The notes beneath the pieces are model-generated. The model saw only the letters and a program-made list of their open reading frames with translations. It did no database searches and was not told where the DNA came from. A stretch of 64,000 bases of DNA, taken from NCBI RefSeq assembly GCF_000621505.1, contig NZ_KK211292.1:36817-100816 (forward strand), read 5' to 3'. Position numbers and translations under genes: made by a program. Source of the stretch: Ruminiclostridium cellobioparum DSM 1351 = ATCC 15832. Its GTDB lineage: Bacteria; Bacillota; Clostridia; Acetivibrionales; DSM-1351. Positions 28,634-37,627 of the stretch are shown one piece after another; position 1 is the stretch's first letter, and each line of letters begins with the position of its first letter.

Positions 28634-30037
28634 GTGACAGAAAGGCTTATGATAAAAATGAAGCAGGCTTCTCAAAATTTCTCAAAAGATAAAAATTATA
28701 AAATTGAAATAACAGGCCTTACCCATGAGGGGCAGGGAGTGGGCAAGATAGATGGATTTGTGATATTTGTGGATTCGGCCCTTCCGGGTGAAACCGTAAC
28801 CGTTAAAATAGTTAAGCAAACCAAGAGTTATGCCGTCGGCAAGCTTGTTAAGGTGGAAAAACCGTCGGAAAACAGGGTTAAACCCTTCTGCCCGGTATTC
28901 GACAGCTGCGGGGGCTGTGCCGTCCAGCATATGGATTACCGGTCACAGCTGGATTTTAAAAAGGATACGGTTCTGCAAAATATCAGGAGAATAGGCGGGC
29001 TCGAAAATGTCAGGGTACTTGATACCATAGGCATGTCCAGCCCTTTTAGATACAGGAACAAGGTGCAATACCCGGTCAGCCTGCAGGATAACCAGGTAAT
29101 GATAGGTTTTTATGAGAGCAGGTCCCACAAGATAATAGACAGCACCGAATGTGATATTCAACCGGACGAGAGCAATGTTATCAGAGGGCTGGTCAGGGAC
29201 TTCTGCAAGCTGAACCGTATAAGCATCTATGATGAAAAGACAGGAAAGGGCCTGCTCCGCCATGTTATGGTCAGAAAGGGCTTCAAAACCAATGAATTGA
29301 TGGTGGTTCTGGTGGTGAACGGGGTAAAGCTTCCTCATGCAGATAAACTGATCGGAAAACTTACAGAGCAATACCCGAATATAAAAAGTATCGTACTTAA
29401 TGTAAATACCAAAAATACGAATATAATCCTTGGAGATAAGAATATATGCCTGTTTGGGCAGGAATTTATTTCAGACTACATAGGAAAATATAAATTCAAT
29501 ATCTCACCTCTGTCCTTTTTCCAGGTCAACCCCCTACAGACTGAGATACTTTACGGCAAAGCACTGGAGTATGCACAGCTGACAGGAAATGAAACCGTCT
29601 TTGACCTGTACTGCGGTATCGGAACCATATCGCTGTTTTTATCCGAGAAGGCAAAGAAGGTTATAGGCGTAGAGGTGGTTCCCGACGCCATAGAGGATGC
29701 AAAACGAAATGCAGAACTCAATAATATAACCAATACGCAGTTCATAGCAGGAGAGGCGGAGGTTGTCATACCAAAGCTATACGCTGAGGGCATCAAGGCT
29801 GATGTGGTGGTGGTGGATCCCCCCAGGAAGGGCTGTGATGAGGTGCTGCTGAACACACTTGTGGAGATGCAGCCCCAGCGGATAGTGTACGTCAGCTGTA
29901 ATCCGTCCACGCTGGCGCGGGACTTGAAGTACCTGCACCAGCACGGGTTTGAGGCACAGGAAGTCCAGCCGGTGGACATGTTTCCGTGGACGGGGCATGT
30001 GGAAGCCGTAGTCCTGTTGCAACGTCAGAAACGCTGA
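28634..30037 (+). CDS. rlmD: 23S rRNA (uracil-5-)-methyltransferase RlmD/RumA family; integration site of the island
   Basis: Transfers a methyl group from SAM to C5 of a uridine in 23S rRNA. Residues ~20-80 form a TRAM domain (KIEITGLTHEGQGVGKIDGF). The [4Fe-4S] ligands are C86, C92 and C95 (FCPVFDSCGGCAVQH). The methyltransferase domain shows FDLYCGIGTISLFLS (SAM loop), VVDPPRKGCDEV, and YVSCNPSTLARD with the catalytic Cys. The C-terminus is VDMFPWTGHVEAVVLLQR. GTG 28634 is kept although ATG 28649 and 28658 are possible. Copies of its last 13 codons recur at 39818, 55093, 62146 and 63937, so the 3' end is an attachment site. Confidence 0.95.
   Translation: MTERLMIKMKQASQNFSKDKNYKIEITGLTHEGQGVGKIDGFVIFVDSALPGETVTVKIVKQTKSYAVGKLVKVEKPSENRVKPFCPVFDSCGGCAVQHMDYRSQLDFKKDTVLQNIRRIGGLENVRVLDTIGMSSPFRYRNKVQYPVSLQDNQVMIGFYESRSHKIIDSTECDIQPDESNVIRGLVRDFCKLNRISIYDEKTGKGLLRHVMVRKGFKTNELMVVLVVNGVKLPHADKLIGKLTEQYPNIKSIVLNVNTKNTNIILGDKNICLFGQEFISDYIGKYKFNISPLSFFQVNPLQTEILYGKALEYAQLTGNETVFDLYCGIGTISLFLSEKAKKVIGVEVVPDAIEDAKRNAELNNITNTQFIAGEAEVVIPKLYAEGIKADVVVVDPPRKGCDEVLLNTLVEMQPQRIVYVSCNPSTLARDLKYLHQHGFEAQEVQPVDMFPWTGHVEAVVLLQRQKR
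29999..30037 (+). other. attL-type site: intact rlmD 3' end (left end of the accessory island)
   Basis: The last 13 codons of rlmD read HVEAVVLLQRQKR-stop. The same codon span, with the His at the 13th position from the stop, recurs at the ends of four downstream cargo modules. This copy belongs to the intact gene, so it is the left boundary of the island. The serine recombinase begins 115 bp downstream. Confidence 0.7.
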
Positions 30038-30076
30038 TGTAACAAGGGCTTTAGAGGGTGGATATGAAAATGCTTT

Positions 30077-30109
30077 GACGTGAGAGGATGCTTTCACGTC
30101 TTTTCTTTT
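30077..30109 (+). terminator. Terminator after rlmD
   Basis: GACGTGA / TCACGTC stem, followed by TTTTCTTTT. It lies inside the inserted element, 40 bp after the rlmD stop. Confidence 0.75.
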
Positions 30110-30152
30110 GTAGAATACTTGCCCATCTTACATAGATAATTAAGGAATTCAA

Positions 30153-31415
30153 ATGAAAAATGTCAGAATTATTCCGGTTATACCCAAAGAAAATAAAAAG
30201 CTCAGGGTCGCTGCCTATTGCAGGGTAAGTACATCCGGACCTGAACAACTGCGTAGCCTCGAGATTCAGATAAAGACTTATACGAAAATGATAAAAGGCC
30301 ATCCTGACTGGATTTTTGCAGGTATGTTCCATGATATTGAAAGCGGGTTACGTCTTAGTGGCAGAAACGGGCTGGACAAACTGCTCAAAAAAGCGGCAAA
30401 AGGCAAGATTGATTACATCATCACCAAATCAATCAGCAGGGTATCAAGAGATACTCTGGAGGTTTTGAAGATTATTAGATTTTTAAGAGAGCGAGGGATC
30501 AATATGCATTTTGAAAATGAGAAGCTGGATTCAATCGAAGTGGATAAAGAATTTGAGATTACGCTGAGGGGGATGCTGGCGCAGGACGAGAGCCGGAATA
30601 TCAGCGAGAATATTCAATGGGGAATTCAGCGCAAGTTTGAAAAGGGAGATATCTTTACGAAGTATAAGAGCTTCATGGGATATACTTGCGTTGATGGTGA
30701 GATTGTTATTGTGCCGGAGCAGGCAGAAGTAGTCAGAAAAATCTTTGACTTATATTTACAAGGACTGTCGTTGGGACAAATTAAGGTCTATTTGGAATCC
30801 CAAGGGATTAAGACTGTAACGGGCAAGGAAATTTGGGATACAAAAACGATCCAGAGGATGTTAACAAATGAGAAATACAAAGGCGATACCATGCTTCAAA
30901 AGACCTTTACTGAGGATTTTATGACCGGCAAGAAAAGAAAAAATGCTGGGCAGCGCAACAAATATTATGTGAGGGACAGTCATTCAGCCATTGTCTCTGC
31001 AGAAGTATTCGATAAGGTGCAGGAAGAAATGGCCAAGCGTTCAAGACTTGTGAGCAATGGGGATGGCACAGCGGAAATCAGCGGAAGCAAATTTAACGGT
31101 AAATATCTTCTTGGGAATTTGCTTGTATGCGGGGATTGCGGTGCAACTTATCGGAGAAGGACGGAAAGAGGCAAAGTTGTCTGGCGTTGCGCTACAAGGA
31201 TTGAAAAGGGGAAAGACGCATGTCCACATTCCACTACGCTTGATGAAGGATGGATTAAGAAGATTATTGGCGAAATGTATTGTGATGGTGGCAGTTATAC
31301 TGAAAGCGTAATCAGGGATAAAGTAAGTAAAATTCAGGTTTCCAATACCTATATTCTGATTAGTTTTAAGGATGGGCAGAGATTTTGTGTAGGTACAAGA
31401 GGGAAGTCGGAATAA
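30153..31415 (+). CDS. Large serine recombinase of an rlmD-targeting element
   Basis: 420 aa. The resolvase catalytic domain occupies residues ~18-150 with the active Ser26 in AAYCRVSTSG, plus KSISRVSRDTLEVL and the arginine-rich RGMLAQDESRNIS. The Recombinase domain follows (~170-270), then a zinc-ribbon-like part LLVCGDCGATYRRR with CATRIEKGKDAC. It is shorter than the usual 450-560 residues of integrating LSRs because the C-terminal coiled coil is reduced, so it may be marginally active. It sits 115 bp after rlmD, and the modules end in rlmD-derived scars, so I infer it catalysed insertion into this site. Confidence 0.93.
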   Translation: MKNVRIIPVIPKENKKLRVAAYCRVSTSGPEQLRSLEIQIKTYTKMIKGHPDWIFAGMFHDIESGLRLSGRNGLDKLLKKAAKGKIDYIITKSISRVSRDTLEVLKIIRFLRERGINMHFENEKLDSIEVDKEFEITLRGMLAQDESRNISENIQWGIQRKFEKGDIFTKYKSFMGYTCVDGEIVIVPEQAEVVRKIFDLYLQGLSLGQIKVYLESQGIKTVTGKEIWDTKTIQRMLTNEKYKGDTMLQKTFTEDFMTGKKRKNAGQRNKYYVRDSHSAIVSAEVFDKVQEEMAKRSRLVSNGDGTAEISGSKFNGKYLLGNLLVCGDCGATYRRRTERGKVVWRCATRIEKGKDACPHSTTLDEGWIKKIIGEMYCDGGSYTESVIRDKVSKIQVSNTYILISFKDGQRFCVGTRGKSE

Positions 31416-31861
31416 TCTGTCATATTCGAGTGAATCATGGCACGATGGTAGAAAAATATGGTATAATTACTACTATGATGAAATGCTTAAAAATTACAGA
31501 TATATGCTGATTGAATTACCAAAGAGAAGCGAATGATTTAAAGATAGGGGTAGTGATATGCTTTTTTCTGAATAATTTAATATAGAATATATGGGGATGA
31601 AGAATAGTTTACATAGAGGTGTTTTACAATCGGTAGAGACTTCATTCTAAAATCGGATACCTTTCACCTTGTGATTCTGAAAGGGTTAAGTCAAGCTTCT
31701 TATTGTCCGCTTACGCTTGACCAGATCAGTTTGTTACAGGGAATTAAAGAATATGAGATTATGTATGGCAGGTCTTTTAACGAGGAGTGAAAGAACAAAA
31801 AATAGATAAGTAAGGTATAATTTTCTGATCTGTAGTCAAAGCCGAAATCGTTAACATAGAG
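31411..31861 (+). pseudogene. Degenerate coding remnants downstream of the recombinase
   Basis: Two stretches read like protein but have no start. One (31411-31534) gives SSESWHDGRKIWYNYYYDEM and ends IELPKRSE-stop. The other (about 31630-31791) reads IGRDFILKSDTFHLVILKGL and ends MYGRSFNEE-stop. I recognise neither family. They look like decayed pieces of element genes. No intact gene is present in this 520-bp gap. Confidence 0.35.
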
Positions 31862-31936
31862 GTGAAACTTGTAGGGTTCAGGGATAAATGGAACGGTATC
31901 TCAGGAATTGGGGATATAGAAAGGATGTGTAAAGAT

Positions 31937-32791
31937 ATGAGTCTGATAGTTAAATTCTATAACGTGGAACACGGCAGTTGCACCCATGTTATCACGCCCA
32001 ATGGGAAACACTTGCTATATGACATTGGGTCAAAGACCGATTTAAGCATTTGCGGTCATCTGAAAGATACATATTTCAGGCACGGCGGCAGACCAGATAT
32101 GCTCGTAATTACACACCCGCATATAGATCACATATCCGACCTGTGTAATATGTATCTCTATGACATTAAGCCGGGGTGCTTGTGGCGGGATAAAAGGGCT
32201 TTCCCATTAAACATCCTTAGTAGCGACAGGCAGGCAGAAATTGACATCAAAAACTGCGCTAACAGGATGCATAACGAATACACATCCACTATCGGCGCGG
32301 GTAGTGACCCGGAAGATGCGGCTGTCAATGGCGGCGTTACCATTCGTAGATACACGCCAAACCTTGTTGATTCGGAGTATGCTGATGTAAACAACTTCTC
32401 ATGTGTGAACGTCATCGAGTACGGCGGTTTTAAGGTCATCATTACGGGCGACAATCCCGCCGCAAAACTGCTTGAAATGCTAAAAGGTTCTGGTTTCAAA
32501 CAAGCGGTTGCTAACGCTACTGTCCTGCTCGCTCCACACCACGGACGCGACGGAGAGTATTGCGCCGACTTCGTATCTGTGGTCAATCCGCTATTAACCG
32601 TGTTCTCTGATAAGCCTATCGTTCACGATACGCAAGCGCACTCGGCGCAAAAATACGAAAACGCAACTCGCGGCGTAACGTGGAGCGGACAGAACCGTAA
32701 AGTGTTCACCACCCGGAGCGATGGCACAATAACATTTACATTCAAGTCTGATAGTAACTGGTTCATCGGCACCAGTACATCAGAGTATTAA
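31937..32791 (+). CDS. Metallo-beta-lactamase fold hydrolase (ComEC-like), first gene of the E1/JAB operon
   Basis: 284 aa from ATG 31937; an in-frame GTG at 31862 has a weaker context. Metal-ligand motif H60-x-H62-x-D64-H65 is in VITHPHIDHISDL; the third and fourth ligands are plausible at ITGDN and LAPHHGRDGEY. It resembles the DNA-nuclease-like MBL domain of ComEC/Rec2 (VEHGSCTHVITPNGKHLLYD). No signal peptide. Adjacent to a membrane protein, a second MBL and an E2/E1/JAB fusion, all in one direction with small gaps. The GC content is visibly higher than in the backbone. Confidence 0.85.
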   Translation: MSLIVKFYNVEHGSCTHVITPNGKHLLYDIGSKTDLSICGHLKDTYFRHGGRPDMLVITHPHIDHISDLCNMYLYDIKPGCLWRDKRAFPLNILSSDRQAEIDIKNCANRMHNEYTSTIGAGSDPEDAAVNGGVTIRRYTPNLVDSEYADVNNFSCVNVIEYGGFKVIITGDNPAAKLLEMLKGSGFKQAVANATVLLAPHHGRDGEYCADFVSVVNPLLTVFSDKPIVHDTQAHSAQKYENATRGVTWSGQNRKVFTTRSDGTITFTFKSDSNWFIGTSTSEY

Positions 32792-32800
32792 GGGGTTACG

Positions 32801-33322
32801 ATGGAAACAAAAGTACCATTCTACAATATAGTGAACATTTTCCTGCCAGGGCTAGTGCTGCTTGGTTCAAGCGTGTTGCTGTTTCTTGACGAGGTAATGA
32901 CACTTGTGCAATCTATCACAAATCTTGGCAGTACCGGACTGGAAATTCTGGTCACGGTGTCGCTGTTCGCAATTGCCTACGAGGTCGGTTACATCATATT
33001 TCGGCTCGGCTCGGCGGCGATAGAGCCGTTGCTTAAAAAGATGTTTGGGTGGGTTGAACACAGCGATTTCATCGCCGCAGGGAAGACGAGCGAGAAAGCC
33101 CATGACAAACTTGAAATGCTGTCGCGGGAATACGGTTATACGAGAACGCAAATCACGCTGTTCATCGCGCTTACCGTTCTGACAGGCGTTCGGACGCAGT
33201 GGTGGTTTATGTTTGTTTGTATCCTCTGCGTAGGGTTATTCACTCTCACCGCTCGCGGACATATGAAAAAGACTCAGAAAGCCGTGAAACAATATCTCCG
33301 CGCAAGCTGCGGCGAAAGTTAG
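32801..33322 (+). CDS. Three-helix membrane protein of the MBL/E1/JAB operon
   Basis: 173 aa, 9 bp after the first MBL gene. Hydrophobic helices at ~10-30 (NIFLPGLVLLGSSVLLFL), ~42-66 (LEILVTVSLFAIAYEVGYII) and ~118-150 (ITLFIALTVLTGV and WWFMFVCILCVGLFTL). A hydrophilic segment of about 50 residues lies between helices 2 and 3, and the C-terminus is basic. No known catalytic motif. It could be the membrane-damaging effector or an anchor for the hydrolases; I do not recognise the family. Confidence 0.75.
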   Translation: METKVPFYNIVNIFLPGLVLLGSSVLLFLDEVMTLVQSITNLGSTGLEILVTVSLFAIAYEVGYIIFRLGSAAIEPLLKKMFGWVEHSDFIAAGKTSEKAHDKLEMLSREYGYTRTQITLFIALTVLTGVRTQWWFMFVCILCVGLFTLTARGHMKKTQKAVKQYLRASCGES

Positions 33323-33329
33323 GCTTACA

Positions 33330-33527
33330 ATGGCAAAACCAACACTACCTGCATGGTGGCTTAGCATGAAGTTGGAGAGTATTGCCGATGAGTATACGGC
33401 AAAAAACCGTGATTTTGTTCATACATTGGTGCTGACTAACTCTGCACGGAGCAGGATTATCCCGCAAACAGAACACTTCGACAAAGAGATAGCAGTGGAA
33501 GATAACATCGATGCTACTTTGTCGTGA
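33330..33527 (+). CDS. Small hypothetical ORF (65 aa)
   Basis: ATG 33330 is 7 bp after the membrane-protein stop. It encodes MAKPTLPAWWLSMKLESIAD followed by a short hydrophilic segment and ends in DNIDATLS. A frame change near 33495 continues the coding-like run as YFVVRDEGERWN up to the next remnant, so it may be the broken 5' part of a longer gene. No family recognised. Confidence 0.4.
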   Translation: MAKPTLPAWWLSMKLESIADEYTAKNRDFVHTLVLTNSARSRIIPQTEHFDKEIAVEDNIDATLS

Positions 33528-33550
33528 GAGATGAAGGTGAGAGGTGGAAT

Positions 33551-33720
33551 ATGAGTTATAACGTAAGCGGGTTAAAAACATCAATATGCGTATCCGCCCC
33601 GATTGCTCTGTGTATGTTTTGGCAAACAATGGTGTTCCCCAAAGTGCGATTGAGGCGTTTCTTCCCAAGAAAGCGGGCTACATTCTCAACGCTTTTGATA
33701 GTCGGACGGAAAGAATGTAA
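33551..33720 (+). pseudogene. Frameshifted, truncated YgjP-like (DUF45/M48-type) metallopeptidase remnant
   Basis: ATG 33551 gives MSYN; the frame then changes (about 2 nt missing) to RKRVKNINMRIRPDCSVYVL and on to NNGVPQSAIEAFLPKKAGYI, ending at TAA 33718-33720. This matches the N-terminus of YgjP/SprT-like M48 proteins (basic KRVKNxNLRIRPDGSV...VPxxxIExFxxxKAxWI). Only about 55 of some 230 residues remain and no HExxH site survives. It lies exactly between the membrane-protein gene and the second MBL gene, so the operon probably once included it. Confidence 0.65.
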
Positions 33721-33773
33721 ACACATACTTGAAAGCAGCAGCAATCTACCTGTATAGAAAGGGGTTTGAAACT

Positions 33774-34856
33774 ATGAGTCAGAAAATCACATTCTACCCG
33801 CTGGGAAACGCGGAAACCGTGCTGTTGGAACTCTCCAACGGCAAGAAAATGCTAATGGACTACGCCGCTATGAGCACAGACGAAGCCGGAGATAAACGGT
33901 ACGACATCACGACCGCGCTCAAAAAGCACAAGTCTTTCGATGTGGTGATGTTCAGCCACGCCCACGATGATCACGTTAAGGGCGCGAAAGACTTCTTTGA
34001 GTTTGACCACGCCGACAAATATAAGGGTGATGGGCGGGTGCAAATCAAGGAGCTTTGGGTGTCATCAGCGTTTGTGCTTGATTCAAATGTTTGCGAAGAT
34101 GCCCGCGTGATACGACAGGAAGCTCGGCACCGCTTGAAAAACGGCTATGGCATTAAAGTGTTCGCCGAGCCGGATAAGCTCGACCAATGGCTTGAGGATA
34201 ATGGCTTGTCAACCGACGATAGCGAGAACTCCATTATACACGCTGGAACGCTACTGAAAAATGCAGACCACAGCTTAGGCGACGAGCTTGAGGTGTTTGT
34301 TCATGCACCCTTTTCGGAAGACTCTGATGAGGTTGAAGACCGTAACGACCCGTCTATTGTCCTGCAACTGAGGTTGGCGAATTTTTCACGCACAACAACT
34401 ATCTTTATAACAGGCGATACGCCGCACGAAATTCTCGACAAGATAGTCGAGCGTTCAGAGAATGGGGGTAATGAGAATTATCTTTACTGGGATATTTACG
34501 ACATACCGCACCATTGCAGTCACACAGGTCTGGCTGACGAGCGTGGCGATAAGATTACCGAAACATCAGATAACATCAAGCGGCTCCTGTCCGATTATGC
34601 TCAACAGAACTCCGTAATGATTGCGTCGTGCCGGGCATTCAGCGATGTCGACGAGGACGACACTCAGCCCCCTCATTTTCAGGCAAGAGATGCCTACATA
34701 GAATACAGTGGAGGGAAAGAGTTTTTTGCAACGATGGAGTATCCCAATGAACGCAATCCTCAACCGCTTGTGTATGAAATCGACTTTCATGGTATAACCA
34801 GAAAAGTTTTCACGACGAGCCCGATAATTACTTCACCGGCACCGAGGGCAGGCTAA
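33774..34856 (+). CDS. Second metallo-beta-lactamase fold hydrolase, E1/JAB operon
   Basis: 360 aa from ATG 33774 (AAAGGGG upstream); the in-frame TTG at 33729 lies inside the YgjP remnant. Metal motif H62-x-H64-x-D66-H67 is in MFSHAHDDHVKGAK, with later ligands likely at FITGDTPHE and IPHHCSHTGL. It is the longer of two MBL proteins in the operon and carries extra insertions around residues 110-190. Its stop abuts the start of the E2/E1/JAB gene directly (TAA-ATG), so the two are translated together. Confidence 0.85.
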   Translation: MSQKITFYPLGNAETVLLELSNGKKMLMDYAAMSTDEAGDKRYDITTALKKHKSFDVVMFSHAHDDHVKGAKDFFEFDHADKYKGDGRVQIKELWVSSAFVLDSNVCEDARVIRQEARHRLKNGYGIKVFAEPDKLDQWLEDNGLSTDDSENSIIHAGTLLKNADHSLGDELEVFVHAPFSEDSDEVEDRNDPSIVLQLRLANFSRTTTIFITGDTPHEILDKIVERSENGGNENYLYWDIYDIPHHCSHTGLADERGDKITETSDNIKRLLSDYAQQNSVMIASCRAFSDVDEDDTQPPHFQARDAYIEYSGGKEFFATMEYPNERNPQPLVYEIDFHGITRKVFTTSPIITSPAPRAG

Positions 34857-37124
34857 ATGGAAACCATTTTAATCAATCCGGCATACGAGCTAACGAAGCA
34901 GATACTGGTCGCATTAGGCTGCGGTGACCCGTATCGCGCTTTGCTACGCAAATTTTGGCAAGACAGCAACGCTAACGGCGTGATTGATATTTTGGAACTT
35001 GATTATGAAATCGCCGGACTATGTCAGTATCCTGATTATGAAATCCGCCGAATCGAACCGATAACAATATCTGTTCAGGACGGAGAATTGCCGCAAGTTG
35101 ATGTACGAGAAGACTTTCCAACAGTACCGCACCTTATGGTCAGTCGCGATGGCAAACAGCGGTATCTTTGTTATACCGATTTGTCGTATTCCGAAATAAG
35201 GTACAGACTCAATGGGCGGTTTATTGTAGAATGTATCAATGAATGGTTTGTAAAAACTGCCCGTGGTGAGCTTCATCGTGATGATCAACCTCTCGAGCCA
35301 TTTTTCTATGGGACGCAAGATGTGATTATCGTCAACCCACGGCACATTAACAGGAACTTTGCGAGATTCAGAGAAATTCGTCAAAACGGAAGGCTTATGT
35401 TGTGCCAAGTCTCCCATATTGCCTACCGCACAGGAACAAGTCTGTATGTAATTATCAGGTTGAGCTTACAGCCGAGTGCGGACAATATTATCCATCACCC
35501 ACCGAATACATTGCGTGAATTATTAGAGTGGTTTTCGGCCAAACAACTTGCTGAACAACTTACAAGTGAGCTATGGTCAATCCTTAACATTCGGCACAAC
35601 CCGAAAAAATTTCAAAGTCTTTTCGCAAGCACGGCAGCACTGTTTAGCTGTCCCTGCATTATAACCTTGAACATTCCTCAAAGAAGAAAGCAATCCGGGA
35701 CTGTCGAGTGGTCAGATTATCGTGTGTTTTTAACCGAAGGAAAGACATTCGGAGATGTTCTGCATGACTTTGGAATCCAACGCGCAAGAACGAACGGGAA
35801 TAAAAATAAGAAAGGCAAAGTTGGTAATAAGCCTATTGATACCGGAAAAAATAATTTGGGCGAGAACATAGTCATTCGTCAACTCAATCTTCATTGGGCA
35901 ATTACGCCTACACTTGCCCAAATTTATAACGGCATCGAAGTCGGCTATAAGCACTTGAATTACGTTCTCGTCGGGGCAGGGGCTTTGGGTTCTCAGCTGT
36001 TTGATAATTGCCTGCGCTCCGGCTTTGGAAAATGGACGATTATAGACAAAGATGTGGTATTTCCGCATAACCTTGCCCGGCATATACTTGCCCTTAATTC
36101 AATCGGTCAACCAAAGGCAACAGCATTGGAAAGCTACGCCAAAACCATACTTGAAGATGCAGAGGTTTCCTCCATTGTCGCAGATGTGCTCGACCCCACA
36201 AACGGCGTAGTTGTAGAGGCTCTTGATGCCGCCGATGTGATTGTGGATGTTTCCACATCTATCGCAGTGGAGCGTATGCTTGCCATTGATGTAAAATCAA
36301 AAGCTCGTCGTATTTCTTTGTTTTTAAATCCGTACGGCAATTGTCTTGTTATGCTGTGCGAGGACGCAGAACGTAAAGTTACGCTTGATCAATTGGAGAT
36401 GCAGTTGAACTCAATACTGGCGGGGAAAGATGATTATGCCGAATACTACAGCCGCCCATCGACAATCGCGTACGCCACTTCGTGTCGCGACATTACCAGC
36501 AGGATTTCACAAGAGTACATTGCGCTCTCTGCCGCCGCTGCGAGTAAAGAGTTGAAGCGGGTTCAGGTAGCCACATCTGCGAATATTGTGATATGGAGTA
36601 TCAGCGATGATGGCATAGTTGCCGATAGGTATAATGGTGAACGATGGCATTCTGTTTCTTGTGGAGATTGGCGAGTTTTTATGCGCAGTTCATTACTGCA
36701 ATCTCTGCAAACAAAGCGCACCGAGCGGCAGCCGAACGAAACAGGCGGAGTGCTTATTGGGCAATATGATTTTTCTCGAAAGATAATCTACCTAGCCGAT
36801 ATGATTTTTTCACCGGATGACAGCATTGAAGCACCAACCTCATATATTCGCGGTTGTGAGAATCTGCCGGAACAGATTCAACAAATAGCGAAGCGAACTT
36901 ACAACAGTTTTAGCTATGTCGGTGAATGGCACAGCCACCCCGGAAGTTGCACCGAGATGGGTTCTGCTGATGAAAGGCTACTCTGCACAATCAGCGAAGT
37001 AAACGAATCGCACTGCTTGCTCGGTTGTATGATAATCTGTGGTGGCGCTGATAACTTTTCCATTTACATTCGTGAGAACAGTGTGACGCATTCAGCGATG
37101 TTTAAGTACAATTCGAAGTTGTAG
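34857..37124 (+). CDS. E2-like / E1 (ThiF) / JAB triple fusion, ubiquitin-like conjugation enzyme
   Basis: 755 aa in one chain. Residues ~1-160 fit an E2-like domain: EDFPTVPHLMVSRDGKQRYL, then C105 in YLCYTD as candidate thioester Cys. Residues ~365-570 form the E1 ThiF domain: nucleotide loop G373-A-G-A-L-G378, IIDKDVVFPHNLARH with the conserved Asp, candidate active Cys543 in YATSCRDI. Residues ~625-755 form a JAB/JAMM deubiquitinase-like domain: E628 in NETGGVLIG and H692-S-H694-P695 with D705. The usual JAMM Ser is Gly702 here. Such fusions activate, conjugate and remove ubiquitin-like tags and occur in CBASS, Bil and related anti-phage operons. Confidence 0.85.
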   Translation: METILINPAYELTKQILVALGCGDPYRALLRKFWQDSNANGVIDILELDYEIAGLCQYPDYEIRRIEPITISVQDGELPQVDVREDFPTVPHLMVSRDGKQRYLCYTDLSYSEIRYRLNGRFIVECINEWFVKTARGELHRDDQPLEPFFYGTQDVIIVNPRHINRNFARFREIRQNGRLMLCQVSHIAYRTGTSLYVIIRLSLQPSADNIIHHPPNTLRELLEWFSAKQLAEQLTSELWSILNIRHNPKKFQSLFASTAALFSCPCIITLNIPQRRKQSGTVEWSDYRVFLTEGKTFGDVLHDFGIQRARTNGNKNKKGKVGNKPIDTGKNNLGENIVIRQLNLHWAITPTLAQIYNGIEVGYKHLNYVLVGAGALGSQLFDNCLRSGFGKWTIIDKDVVFPHNLARHILALNSIGQPKATALESYAKTILEDAEVSSIVADVLDPTNGVVVEALDAADVIVDVSTSIAVERMLAIDVKSKARRISLFLNPYGNCLVMLCEDAERKVTLDQLEMQLNSILAGKDDYAEYYSRPSTIAYATSCRDITSRISQEYIALSAAAASKELKRVQVATSANIVIWSISDDGIVADRYNGERWHSVSCGDWRVFMRSSLLQSLQTKRTERQPNETGGVLIGQYDFSRKIIYLADMIFSPDDSIEAPTSYIRGCENLPEQIQQIAKRTYNSFSYVGEWHSHPGSCTEMGSADERLLCTISEVNESHCLLGCMIICGGADNFSIYIRENSVTHSAMFKYNSKL

Positions 37125-37627
37125 CCAAACAAGAAAAGCTCTATCTTTTTAAAGCCAATGCTTTTCTTACTTTGTTACGTATCGGTTTGCGGTATGGTTC
37201 AATAAGTTTCCCTATTAAACCGTACCTTTATTTGGGGCAGGTTTTTTATGTTTTGGAGTTATAGGGTTGCCAATCCACATTGATGTTTTTGAGAATGACA
37301 GAAGATATATTAACCTGGTGTTTGCAGAAGTCAATTGGGTTTTAATGAGATTAATAATTGTGCCGAATAAAGCTTTTAAATAAGGCACAATTATTTGAAG
37401 GTTTTATTGAGTACAATTAAACGTACATAGCAAGTGATGAAAAACAGGGAAAGTTAAGTTATATATGTGATAATAATGCACTGCAAATTGTTGTATAAAA
37501 ATTCCCAAAAAGGTTATTACGTAATATTTTCGAGAAATCTATCTAGTCACCAAAACGTAAATGGATTCACAAGATAGATTAAGGTAGATAATTATGGTTC
37601 TACACAGAAGAATTGGAGGAGGATGAA
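37125..37627. other. Gap between the E1/JAB and DUF4365 genes
   Basis: About 500 bp. It holds two probable terminators: AAGAAAAGC / GCTTTTCTT (37128-37170) and GGTATGGTT / AACCGTACC (about 37190-37232). The rest is AT-rich; a short coding-like stretch near 37267-37382 (for example LPIHIDVFENDRRYINLVF) lacks a start and is left uncalled. Confidence 0.5.

Noticed and set aside
30153..31415. IS607-type or resolvase transposase of an insertion sequence
   Set aside because: It has the large serine recombinase layout (catalytic, Recombinase and zinc-ribbon-like parts) and no insertion-sequence ends were seen.
31862..33322. CBASS or Thoeris operon
   Set aside because: No CD-NTase G-S-x(n)-D motif, no SMODS effector, no TIR or Sir2 domain; only E1/E2/JAB and MBL parts are shared with conjugation-type systems.
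34857..37124. Separate E1, E2 and JAB genes
   Set aside because: One uninterrupted 755-codon reading frame with all three motifs in order.
37613..37627. Upstream TTG start of the DUF4365 protein
   Set aside because: It lies within the Shine-Dalgarno region; ATG 37628 is properly spaced.
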